Shown: one piece after another, positions 36,930 to 44,846 of the stretch
How positions within the stretch are numbered: position 1 is the stretch's first letter
How the letters are laid out: the number at the start of each line of letters is the position of its first letter
Source: Phycisphaerae bacterium
GTDB lineage: Bacteria > Planctomycetota > Phycisphaerae > Sedimentisphaerales > Anaerohalosphaeraceae
Reading direction: 5' to 3'
Length of the DNA stretch: 64,000 bases
NCBI GenBank assembly: GCA_014859965.1
Contig: JACZKQ010000175.1
Coordinates: 1 to 64,000 of the forward strand
Notes under the pieces: generated by a model
Databases searched by the model: none
Seen by the model: the letters and a program-made list of their open reading frames with translations, nothing else
Told to the model about the DNA's origin: nothing
Position numbers and translations under genes: made by a program

Positions 36930-37948
36930 CAGCAGATCCTCGGCAATTCGCGCCCGTACGGCATCTGCACGACCCGCCGCCCGCCGATTACGGTAGCCAT
37001 CTCCACGATCGCCTCGTCGTCCGCCGCCTCCAGCACCCGGCCGATCACCGCCGCCTGCCGACCCAGCGCATGCGCCCTGCATGTCTCCAGAACCGCCGCG
37101 GCCGATGCCTGCGACACCACGATTATGACCTTGCCTTCGTTGGCGATGTCCAGCACGTCGAAGCCCAACATGTCGGCCGCCGCCTGCACCGCTGCGTTTA
37201 CAGGCAACTGCGTCTCGACCAGTTCGATATCGTGCCGCGCCCCCGCCGCGATCTCATTGAGCACGGCCGCCACGCCGCCGCGCGTCGCATCCCGCATGAA
37301 CCGCACGCCGTCGGTTCCCTCCAGTATCGCACACGTCAAAGGCGACAGCGCCGCACAGTCGCTCTGTATGGGCGAATCGAATTCGATGCCCTTGCGCTGC
37401 GACATGATCGCCATACCGTGATCGCCGATGGCGCCGTTGATAATGATCGCATCCCCCGCCTCAATGTGCTTCATCGACAGGTCCGCAATCCGGGTTCCGA
37501 TCCCGGCCGTATTAATGAAAATGCCGTCCGCCGCCCCGCGCTCCACAACCTTCGTATCGCCGGCGACAATCTCCACCCCCGCTTCTCGCGCCGCTTCGGC
37601 TGCACTGTCGAGGATCTTCTCCAGCAGCGCCATCTCGAAGCCTTCCTCGATGATCAGCGCCAGACTCAGCGCCACCGGACGCGCCCCGGCCACTGCCAGG
37701 TCGTTCACCGTTCCGCAGACGGCGAGTTTGCCGATATCCCCACCGTGAAAAAACAAAGGCTTGACTACGAAACTGTCCGTGGTGAAAAGAACGCTTGTAT
37801 CCCCCACCTTTACTGCCGCCGCATCCGCCAACTGCCCCAGTGTCGCGTTGGCAAACCGCGGCAGGATTTTCGTTGCAATCAGGCTCCCCATCAGCCGCCC
37901 GCCGCCGCCGTGCGCCAGCAGGATCCGTTTGTCCCGCTCCTCATCCAT
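36929..37948 (-). CDS. hypE: hydrogenase maturation protein HypE
   Basis: HypE dehydrates the HypF-made thiocarbamate on its C-terminal cysteine to a thiocyanate, the source of the cyanide ligands of the NiFe centre. It has the PurM/AIR-synthase fold with 'LLAHGGGGRLM', 'FTTDSFVVKPLFFHGGDIG' and 'MRDATRGGVAAVLNEIA', and ends in the diagnostic PRIC with the terminal catalytic Cys. That ending separates it from the related SelD. I prefer the ATG at 37948, which overlaps hypD by 8 nt. A start at 37987 is also open. Confidence 0.95.
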   Translation of the reverse strand: MDEERDKRILLAHGGGGRLMGSLIATKILPRFANATLGQLADAAAVKVGDTSVLFTTDSFVVKPLFFHGGDIGKLAVCGTVNDLAVAGARPVALSLALIIEEGFEMALLEKILDSAAEAAREAGVEIVAGDTKVVERGAADGIFINTAGIGTRIADLSMKHIEAGDAIIINGAIGDHGMAIMSQRKGIEFDSPIQSDCAALSPLTCAILEGTDGVRFMRDATRGGVAAVLNEIAAGARHDIELVETQLPVNAAVQAAADMLGFDVLDIANEGKVIIVVSQASAAAVLETCRAHALGRQAAVIGRVLEAADDEAIVEMATVIGGRRVVQMPYGRELPRIC

Positions 37949-39020
37949 TCCGACGCCTTCGTCGTCCGTATTTATACCAGGCCGCACAGGCCCCCTCGCT
38001 GCTGACCATGCACGGGCCCACCGGCGTATCCGGCGTGCACCGCGTTTCGAACATGCCGCATTCCATCGGCTGCGCCAGGCCGCACAGCACCTCGCCGCAT
38101 CGGCACCCCTGGGGCTCTTCGGCCGGGATCTCCTCGATGCCGAAACGCCGCATCGCGTCGAACTGCTCGTAAGCCTCCTTCAGCCGCAGCGTCCCCCCCG
38201 GAATCCGCCCCAGCCCCCGCCAGAAACCGTCGTACGGCTCGAAGTAGGTATCCATCAGAGCCTGAGCCGTCTTGTTGCCTTCACGACTGACCACCCCCTC
38301 GTAAATGGACACCACCTCCGGCGCATCGTTGGCCACCTGTCGGCAAATCTCGGCGATCCCTTCGATGACCTGCATCGGCTCAAAGCCCGCCACCACGCAC
38401 GGCCGGCCAAACTCCTCCACGATCGGAATATATGCGTCCGACCCGATAATCACACTCACGTGCCCGGGGCACAGAAACGCGTCGATCTGGTTGTTCTTGT
38501 CCGACAGGAGCGCCCGCATCGCCGGGATCACCAGTTTGTGCCCGCTCAGCACACAGAAATTCTTCAGGTCGCGTTTGGCCGCCTCACCCACCGCGACCGC
38601 CGTCGCCGGCGTCGTCGTCTCGAACCCGACCGCCACGAAAACCACCGTCTTGTCCGGGTGCCGCTCGGCCAGCGTCATTGCGTCTTCGCTGCTCAAAACC
38701 ACGCGAACGTCCGCCTCATGCTTCGTCTCCAGAGAGCCCGATTTGCCGGGCACCCGAACCATGTCGCCGTAGGTTGCAATGATGCAATCCTCCCGCTCGG
38801 CTAATTCCAGCACCACGTCGATAAACCCCTGATCCGTCACGCACACCGGGCAGCCCGGCCCGCTCAGAAGCTTCAACCCCTCCGGCAGCGTCGGCCGAAT
38901 CCCATTGCGAAAAATCGACACCGTATGCGTCCCGCAAACCTCCATCACATTGATCGGTCTGCCCAGGCGCAGACACGCTGCATCCATCAATCTTTGGGCT
39001 TTCATTATCCTGTTAAGCAT
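37941..39020 (-). CDS. hypD: hydrogenase maturation protein HypD
   Basis: HypD is the iron-sulfur scaffold on which, with HypC, the Fe(CN)2CO unit is assembled. The 359-residue sequence shows 'NVMEVCGTHTVSIFRNGI', 'LLSGPGCPVCVT', 'VFVAVGFETTTPAT' and the C-terminal cysteine-rich part 'GCRCGEVLCGL'. It lies 6 nt downstream of hypC and slightly overlaps hypE. Confidence 0.96.
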   Translation of the reverse strand: MLNRIMKAQRLMDAACLRLGRPINVMEVCGTHTVSIFRNGIRPTLPEGLKLLSGPGCPVCVTDQGFIDVVLELAEREDCIIATYGDMVRVPGKSGSLETKHEADVRVVLSSEDAMTLAERHPDKTVVFVAVGFETTTPATAVAVGEAAKRDLKNFCVLSGHKLVIPAMRALLSDKNNQIDAFLCPGHVSVIIGSDAYIPIVEEFGRPCVVAGFEPMQVIEGIAEICRQVANDAPEVVSIYEGVVSREGNKTAQALMDTYFEPYDGFWRGLGRIPGGTLRLKEAYEQFDAMRRFGIEEIPAEEPQGCRCGEVLCGLAQPMECGMFETRCTPDTPVGPCMVSSEGACAAWYKYGRRRRRNG

Positions 39021-39026
39021 CGCGGT

Positions 39027-39275
39027 CTAATCTACCTCTGAACCTTTTTCCTGTTCCTTCTGAAACGCATCGAACTCGGCTATAAGCTGCCACGTCTTCT
39101 GGGCCTCCACCTCCTCGATCGTGGCGATTGCAAACCCGGCATGAATCAGAACGATATCCCCCAATTGCACTCCCGGGGTCAGTGTCGTGCGGCACTTCCA
39201 TCGATTGCCCATCGCATCGACAGCCGCCCGGTCGTCTTCCAACTCCACTATTCTCGCAGGCACAGCCAAACACAT
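39027..39275 (-). CDS. hypC: hydrogenase assembly chaperone HypC
   Basis: HypC (82 residues) carries the iron unit between HypD and the hydrogenase large-subunit precursor. The invariant N-terminus MCLAVPARIVE with Cys2, and 'GDIVLIHAGFAIATIEEVEA', identify it. It sits between hypF and hypD. Confidence 0.95.
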   Translation of the reverse strand: MCLAVPARIVELEDDRAAVDAMGNRWKCRTTLTPGVQLGDIVLIHAGFAIATIEEVEAQKTWQLIAEFDAFQKEQEKGSEVD

Positions 39276-39365
39276 GCCTCACACTCCTAACCAAAACATC
39301 AACTCGCAGCTTCATCCGGATTTTCATCCGCGGCCTGCGGATACTGTTCGCTTCACATCCTGAAA

Positions 39366-41702
39366 TCAAACGAGACCGCAGTGCAGCATCCTCGCTGCGA
39401 TCGCGGCCTGTCCCAGAGCGATCCCGCCGTCATTGGCGGGCATAGTGTGCTTGTATAATACGCGAAATCCGCTCGTTTTCAACATACTTATGACGCGATT
39501 CGCCAGATAGCGGTTGCAAAAGACGCCGCCGCTCAGTGCAACCGTACACAAATCGCACTTCTCGCGAGCTGCTATCGCCAATCCCGCCAGCCCTTCCGCC
39601 AAGCCATTGTGGAACTTCACCGAGATAACTCCGGCAGGCGCCGCCCCCCGAACGTCCGCGACCAACTCACATATCATCTTACGAATGTCCAGCACTGAGG
39701 TTCCATCCGAATCCGTCTCCACGGCGGTCGAATACGCGGCCGTCACGGCACAATCGGCCGCGCTTTCAAACCGCATCGGCAATTCCGCCTCGAACCGGTT
39801 GCAGCGACCCATCCCCGCCAAAGCCGCGGCCGCATCGAAAACACGTCCCATACTCGATGTTGCAGCCGTATTGACGCCCAGGGCCAACTGCTGCGCGATC
39901 AGCCGCACCCGCCCGGCGTCCGGCTCGACCCGCGCGATCAGATCTTCGTACTCTTCAAGATAGGACTTCTCCCCTGCAAGCATGCAAAGCAGTCCCATCG
40001 CCGGCCGAATCGCCTCCTTCGCCGCCGAATCGCCGCCCGGCAGCGGGAAATAAGCCAGATGCCCCACCCTCTCGAATTCCGTCAACGAAGCCGTCAGGCA
40101 TTCGCAGCCCCATATCGCCCCGTCCGTGCCCCAGCCGGTCCCGTCGGCCACCAGCCCGATCACCCGCTCCATGCACCCATACTCCGCCAGCGCCGACGCC
40201 ACGTGCGCCCAGTGGTGCTGCACCTCGACCACCGGTTTGCCCATAGCCTTTGCATACTGCGTCGACAAGTAGCCCGGATGCAGGTCGCACGCCACCACCT
40301 TCGGCTCAATCTCGAACAGCCCCGCCAGATGTTTGACCGACGAAATGTAGTGTCGATACACCCGCGCATCGGCAAGATCGCCGATGTGCTCACTCATGAT
40401 CAACTGGCTGCCCTTGGCAAAGCAGAACGTGTTCTTCAAGTCCGCCCCCGCCGCAAACACGTCCTCCGGGCAGACGTCCTCCATCAGAACCGGAGTCGGC
40501 ACATACCCGCGGCTCCTCCGCAGAAACGCCGGCCCGCCGTCGACGATCTGCACCACCGAATCGTCCACCTGCCGATAGATGTCCCTGTCGTGGTTCAGGA
40601 ACGCATCCGCCACGTCGCCCAGCCGCGCGGCCGCCTCCGCATTGTCGCAGATCAGCGGCTCATCCGACAGATTCGCGCTCGTCATCACCAGTACCTCGAT
40701 CCCCTCCTCGGCGAACAACAGGTGATGCAGCGGCGCATAGCAGAGCATGAATCCTAATGTCGCCGTCCCCTCCGCCACCGAAGACGCAATCGCCGGCCCG
40801 CCAGCCTCCGCCGGCCCCTTGCGATCCAGCAGCACAACGGGCGCCTCTGCACTCTTCAGGAGCGCCTCGCCGGCGGCATCCACCCGCACGTACCGGCTGA
40901 TCACCTCCACCGACGCCGCCATCATCGCAAACGGCTTGTGCTCGCGCCGCTTCCGCTGGCGCAGCCGAACTACCGCCTGCTCCTGCAATGCGTCCACCGC
41001 GAGGTGAAACCCGCCCAGGCCTTTGATCGCAACAATCTTCCCCTCCCGCAGCATCGCCGCCGTCCGCGCAATCGCCGCGTTGCCGTCGCCTTCGATCACG
41101 CACCCCGCAGCATCCGCCAGCCACACCCGCGGCCCGCACGTCGGACACGCCACCGGCTGCGCATGGAACCGCCGGTCGCGGACATCCGCGTACTGAGCCG
41201 CACAGCGCTCGCACATCTTAAACGCCGCCATGGTCGTGTTCGGCCGATCGTAAGGAATCGTCCGCACGATCGAATACCGCGGCCCGCAGTTCGTGCAGTT
41301 AATGAACGGATAACGATACCGAAAATCGTCGGGGTTATTCAGTTCCGCCAGACACTCCCGGCAAGTCGCCATGTCCGGCGTCACCTGCGAAGACGCCTGC
41401 CCCCGCGCGTCGCTCGCCTCAATCGCAAAACCCGCCTCACCCTCAACCGCCTCGACGTCGCTCACCTGGCACGACGCAATCGCCATCAGCGGCGGCGGCC
41501 GCAACTCACCTTGCCCGTGCTGAAGACATGCACCGAACCGCTCCACATCCGCCGCCTCCCCCTGCACCTCGATCGTCACGCCGCGGACATCATTGCGGAC
41601 CGTGCCCGACAACCCTAACAAGGAAGCCGCCCGATAGATGAATGGCCGACACCCCACCCCCTGCACGCGGCCCGTTATTTGAATACGCTTTCTCTTCTGC
41701 AT
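39366..41702 (-). CDS. hypF: carbamoyltransferase HypF
   Basis: HypF transfers the carbamoyl group of carbamoyl phosphate to HypE. In 778 residues it has, in order, an acylphosphatase domain ('ITGRVQGVGCRPFIYRAA'), two zinc fingers ('CRECLAEL...CTNCGPRYS' and 'CERCAAQY...CPTCGPRVW'), a YrdC-like nucleotide-binding domain ('AIKGLGGFHLAVDA') and a Kae1-like domain ('VEVQHHWAHVASALAEYG', 'VALSGGVFCNRYL'). The ATG at 41702 directly precedes the acylphosphatase domain. The open frame continues far upstream, antisense to the next gene, but is not coding there. It leads the operon hypFCDEAB. Confidence 0.95.
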   Translation of the reverse strand: MQKRKRIQITGRVQGVGCRPFIYRAASLLGLSGTVRNDVRGVTIEVQGEAADVERFGACLQHGQGELRPPPLMAIASCQVSDVEAVEGEAGFAIEASDARGQASSQVTPDMATCRECLAELNNPDDFRYRYPFINCTNCGPRYSIVRTIPYDRPNTTMAAFKMCERCAAQYADVRDRRFHAQPVACPTCGPRVWLADAAGCVIEGDGNAAIARTAAMLREGKIVAIKGLGGFHLAVDALQEQAVVRLRQRKRREHKPFAMMAASVEVISRYVRVDAAGEALLKSAEAPVVLLDRKGPAEAGGPAIASSVAEGTATLGFMLCYAPLHHLLFAEEGIEVLVMTSANLSDEPLICDNAEAAARLGDVADAFLNHDRDIYRQVDDSVVQIVDGGPAFLRRSRGYVPTPVLMEDVCPEDVFAAGADLKNTFCFAKGSQLIMSEHIGDLADARVYRHYISSVKHLAGLFEIEPKVVACDLHPGYLSTQYAKAMGKPVVEVQHHWAHVASALAEYGCMERVIGLVADGTGWGTDGAIWGCECLTASLTEFERVGHLAYFPLPGGDSAAKEAIRPAMGLLCMLAGEKSYLEEYEDLIARVEPDAGRVRLIAQQLALGVNTAATSSMGRVFDAAAALAGMGRCNRFEAELPMRFESAADCAVTAAYSTAVETDSDGTSVLDIRKMICELVADVRGAAPAGVISVKFHNGLAEGLAGLAIAAREKCDLCTVALSGGVFCNRYLANRVISMLKTSGFRVLYKHTMPANDGGIALGQAAIAARMLHCGLV

Positions 41703-41749
41703 CACTGACCCAAATTGCATACGGAAAACAGCATTAAAGCTGCAAATAG

Positions 41750-41778
41750 AGAATAACCAAATCCACCAACTCCTGCAA
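41750..41778 (-). promoter_or_regulatory. candidate promoter of the hyp operon
   Basis: On the minus strand TTGCAG (41778-41773) and TATTCT (41755-41750) are 17 nt apart, about 50 nt before the hypF start. The match is moderate. Confidence 0.45.
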
Positions 41779-41841
41779 TAGCTATCACGCTCGCCGCCCC
41801 TGACAGTGCGGCCCAAAATGTGCCTGACCGCACTTCCGTGA

Positions 41842-41870
41842 TTGACGCCAGGCGCCGCCGGTGGTATTAT
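41842..41870 (+). promoter_or_regulatory. sigma-70-type promoter for the second Gfo/Idh/MocA gene
   Basis: TTGACG (41842-41847) and TATTAT (41865-41870) are 17 nt apart, 40 nt before the start at 41910. It diverges from the hyp promoter. Confidence 0.6.
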
Positions 41871-41909
41871 CAGTGTGGAAACTAATATTCCTTTGATATG
41901 GAGGAAACC

Positions 41910-43274
41910 ATGAAGACACGCCGCAACGGCAGCACTGCCGCACCCAAATCGTCCTCTCGCCGCACGTTTCTGGCCCAAACCGGCCGCGTCATGGCCGCCG
42001 GCGCCGTCGTTCAGATGCTGTCGCCGCACATCTACGCCGCCGAAAACAATACGATAAAGCTCGCCTTGATAGGCTGCGGCGGCCGAGGCACCGGGGCCGT
42101 CGCCGACGCATTCGCCGCCGCGGGCGGACCCGTCAAACTCCATGCCATGGCTGACGTGTTCCCAGACCGCCTCAGCGGCAGCCACGGCCATCTCGCCGCG
42201 GCATACCCCGACAGGGTCGACGTCCCCGCCGACCGCCGCTTCGTCGGATTCGACGGCTACAAGAAGGCCATCGACACGCTCGGCCCAAACGACATCGCGA
42301 TCCTCGCCACCCACGCCGCCTTTCGCCCCGTCCACTTCGAGCACGCGGTCAATCGCGGCGTCAACGTCTTCATGGAAAAATCCTTCGCCGCCGACTCCCC
42401 GGCCGCCCGCCGACTGCTCAAGAGCGTCGAAGTCTCCGAAAAGAAGAACCTCAAGGTCGGCGTCGGCTTCATGTGGCGCCACTCCGCCGCCCGTCAGCAG
42501 CTCATTCAGCGCATCCACGACGGGGCCATCGGCGACCTGCACACCCTCCGCATCTATCGCGTCCACGGCCCGGCCCATTGCCCGCCGCTGCCCAAAGGCG
42601 CAAATGAAACCGAATTCCAGGTCCGTCACGCCACCAGCTTCAACTGGGCGTCGTCCGGCTTCTTCATCGACTGGCACTGCCACAATGTCGACGTCGCCTG
42701 CTGGACCAAGAACGCCTGGCCCATCTCGGCCCAGGCGATGGGCGGCCGATGCTACCCCGAATCCGGAAGCCAGTTCGACCACTACACGATCGAATACACC
42801 TTTGCCGACGGCGCCAAGCTCTTCTCCTTCTCGCGGCACATGACCGGCTGCTGGGAGACCTACTCCGATTACGCCCACGGCTCAAAAGGCTCCGCCGTCA
42901 TTATGGCCACCCTGGGTGAACCCAAATCCAAACTGTACAAGAGCCAGAGAATGGTCCCGGAGGAGATGATCTGGCAGTATGGCGACCGCGACCCCAACCC
43001 ATACCACGCCGAATGGCAGGTGCTCCTCGACGCCGTCCGCAACAACACCCCCCACAACGAATCGCGCCGCGCCGTCGACGCCAGCATCGCCGCGCTCATG
43101 GGCCGCATGGCCACACACACCGGCCGCTTCGTCACCTGGGACCAGGCCTTCAACTCACAGTTCCAGTTCGTCGCCGACATAGACAGCCTGACCTTCGACA
43201 CCCCGGCGCCCATTAAGGCGGGCCCCGACGGCCGCTACGACCCACCACAACCCGGAATCACCGTCGAAATATAG
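41910..43274 (+). CDS. Tat-exported Gfo/Idh/MocA family oxidoreductase
   Basis: This second exported sugar oxidoreductase-like protein has 454 residues. The Tat signal 'SSRRTFLAQTGRVMAAGAVV' is followed by the Rossmann motif 'IKLALIGCGGRGTGAVADAF' and 'NVFMEKSFAADSPAARRLL' (Glu-Lys region). The active-site segment 'SSGFFIDWHCHNVDVACW' is also present. A GGAGG element 5 nt before the ATG at 41910 makes this start better than the ATG at 41898. The gene differs in sequence from the one at 30511, so it is not a recent duplicate. An exported aldo/keto reductase gene is convergent with it. Confidence 0.92.
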   Translation: MKTRRNGSTAAPKSSSRRTFLAQTGRVMAAGAVVQMLSPHIYAAENNTIKLALIGCGGRGTGAVADAFAAAGGPVKLHAMADVFPDRLSGSHGHLAAAYPDRVDVPADRRFVGFDGYKKAIDTLGPNDIAILATHAAFRPVHFEHAVNRGVNVFMEKSFAADSPAARRLLKSVEVSEKKNLKVGVGFMWRHSAARQQLIQRIHDGAIGDLHTLRIYRVHGPAHCPPLPKGANETEFQVRHATSFNWASSGFFIDWHCHNVDVACWTKNAWPISAQAMGGRCYPESGSQFDHYTIEYTFADGAKLFSFSRHMTGCWETYSDYAHGSKGSAVIMATLGEPKSKLYKSQRMVPEEMIWQYGDRDPNPYHAEWQVLLDAVRNNTPHNESRRAVDASIAALMGRMATHTGRFVTWDQAFNSQFQFVADIDSLTFDTPAPIKAGPDGRYDPPQPGITVEI

Positions 43275-43365
43275 CGGCCCCACGAAAACATGTTTTTCGG
43301 TCTCGCTGTGAGCATGCGCTCTCCCGGACGGCCGCATTGCCGGTGCGCCTCTGCAATCGACTTGT

Positions 43366-44418
43366 TTATGCCAGTCCGCTGCAGCCGTCGTACGGCCCGA
43401 ACGGGTACGGATGCGGCTGGTGCATCGCGTGCTGCTTTTCCTCGCGCTCGAACACCGACAGGGATGCGTCGGCGATGTCCTTGAGCCGCTGCGTCTCGGT
43501 CGCCGTGATCGGCCGGTAGCCCTTGCCCGCCTCGATGCTCTTCTCGAACAGGTCCACAAACGACGGTGAGATCGCCGCAGCCACCTGCGCCTGGGACAGC
43601 GCCCAGCGAACCGCCATATCGATCTCCGCCTGGCTCTCCGTCGGCTGATACCACCATTGCCGCGACCGCTGGGCCCCTTGCGCCCACGACCCGCGCGACA
43701 TCGCCTTCATCGCAAACACGGCCGCCTTCTTTTTGGCCGCCAGTTCCAGCACCGCCTTGCCGAAACCGATCCTGTAGTACTCAACGAAGTTGATTGGAAA
43801 CATGACCGTTTCGAAGTCAAACCCATTCAGCGCGTCCAAAGCCCCGCGCGTCGTATGCGCCGAAAAACCGAACCACCGCACCTTGCCCTCCTCTTTGGCC
43901 TTCAGGAATGTCTCGATTGCTCCGCCCGGCCCCAGCGCCTGCTTGACCTCTTCGGCGCTGCGAAGGTGGTGCATCTGGTACAAGTCGAAATGATCCGTCT
44001 TGAGCCGCTTCAGCGACCGCTCCAACTCCTCCCGCGCCCCGTCCTTGTCGCGCATCTTGGTCTTGCATGCCAGAAAGATACTGTCGCGCGGAACGCCCTC
44101 CAGCGCCACCCCCATGCGCTCTTCGCACTTACCGTTGCCGTAAGCCGGCGCCACGTCGAAGTAATTCACTCCGCGGTCCAGCGCAACCCGCGCCGCCCGC
44201 GTACACGCCGCCTGATCGTCGTGCACCATGCAGAGCCCCGGGAAGCCCACAACCGAAACCTGCACCCCCGTGCGACCGAGCACCCGCCGCGGCAGCCCCG
44301 AGGCGTGCTTGATAATATCCGCTTCTCCCTCCGCTTGCGCCCCAAATGCCGTCCCCGCGCCCAGCGCACACGTGCCCAGAACCGTACCCGTAAGTTTCAA
44401 GAATGAACGTCTTTCCAT
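43366..44418 (-). CDS. Tat-exported aldo/keto reductase
   Basis: This 350-residue NAD(P)H-dependent aldo/keto reductase has a Tat signal ('MERRSFLKLTGTVLGTCALG'). Catalytic elements of the family are visible: 'GVNYFDVAPAYGNGKCEERMG' with the Asp and Tyr of the tetrad, Lys in 'IFLACKTKMR', and His in 'LYQMHHLRS'. The start at 44418 has GGGAGG 6 nt upstream. Export of such enzymes is common in planctomycetes and suggests a periplasmic reaction on sugars. The C-terminus 'PHPYPFGPYDGCSGL' is unusual but intact. Confidence 0.9.
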   Translation of the reverse strand: MERRSFLKLTGTVLGTCALGAGTAFGAQAEGEADIIKHASGLPRRVLGRTGVQVSVVGFPGLCMVHDDQAACTRAARVALDRGVNYFDVAPAYGNGKCEERMGVALEGVPRDSIFLACKTKMRDKDGAREELERSLKRLKTDHFDLYQMHHLRSAEEVKQALGPGGAIETFLKAKEEGKVRWFGFSAHTTRGALDALNGFDFETVMFPINFVEYYRIGFGKAVLELAAKKKAAVFAMKAMSRGSWAQGAQRSRQWWYQPTESQAEIDMAVRWALSQAQVAAAISPSFVDLFEKSIEAGKGYRPITATETQRLKDIADASLSVFEREEKQHAMHQPHPYPFGPYDGCSGLA

Positions 44419-44442
44419 TGAAGGCCTCCCTTTCTGACGCAT

Positions 44443-44846
44443 TTCAAATTACCCGACCGCCTCGTCAACCAACTTCATCATACACCCAACGCCCGCCAAA
44501 ATCAAGCTCCTGAAACCATGCACAGGGCAGGCGCATTCTCCGGACACTGCATCCCAAACCCTGCGTGCGGCGACTTGGGAGAGCAAAACCGTTTGGGCAG
44601 AGGCCAAAATTGGGAGCATCTTTTCGCCGGGGGGGGGAATTTTGGCCTCTGGGGCCCCGAACGGTTTTGCTCGGTCCTGGCGGCGCTGCCTGCGCAGCGA
44701 GTTGGAAGATTGCGTTTGCCCTGGTGCTCGGGCGATGCCGCTTTTGGCTTGCTTTGTCAGCGGATCCGGATATCATGACCCGACAAGCGGCGGCATGGGT
44801 AAGCTGTATGTGGAACATAGTCGCCGCGGTCCTGTAAGGTTTTCTT
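44443..44846. other. 404-bp intergenic region with large inverted repeat
   Basis: I see no convincing gene here. The notable content is the long imperfect inverted repeat at 44581-44672, described separately. The remainder, leading to the GTG start at 44847, shows no clear promoter match. Confidence 0.5.
44581..44672. repeat. long imperfect palindrome
   Basis: The left arm (44581-44611) pairs with the right arm (44638-44672) along essentially its full length: GAGCAAAACCGTT and AGAGGCCAAAATT match exactly on both sides. The only break is an unequal GGGC/GGGCCCC segment between them. The 26-nt loop contains a run of G. It could be a MITE-like remnant or a structured RNA. Confidence 0.75.

Noticed and set aside
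36929-37948. HypE as a possible SelD (selenophosphate synthetase), which would have supported the selenoprotein
   Set aside because: The two families share a fold, but the C-terminal PRIC and the hyp operon context identify HypE. It gives no evidence for selenium use.
41703-42878. N-terminal extension of hypF by 392 residues
   Set aside because: The acylphosphatase domain that begins HypF starts at 41702. The extension is antisense to the Gfo/Idh/MocA gene and has no family features.
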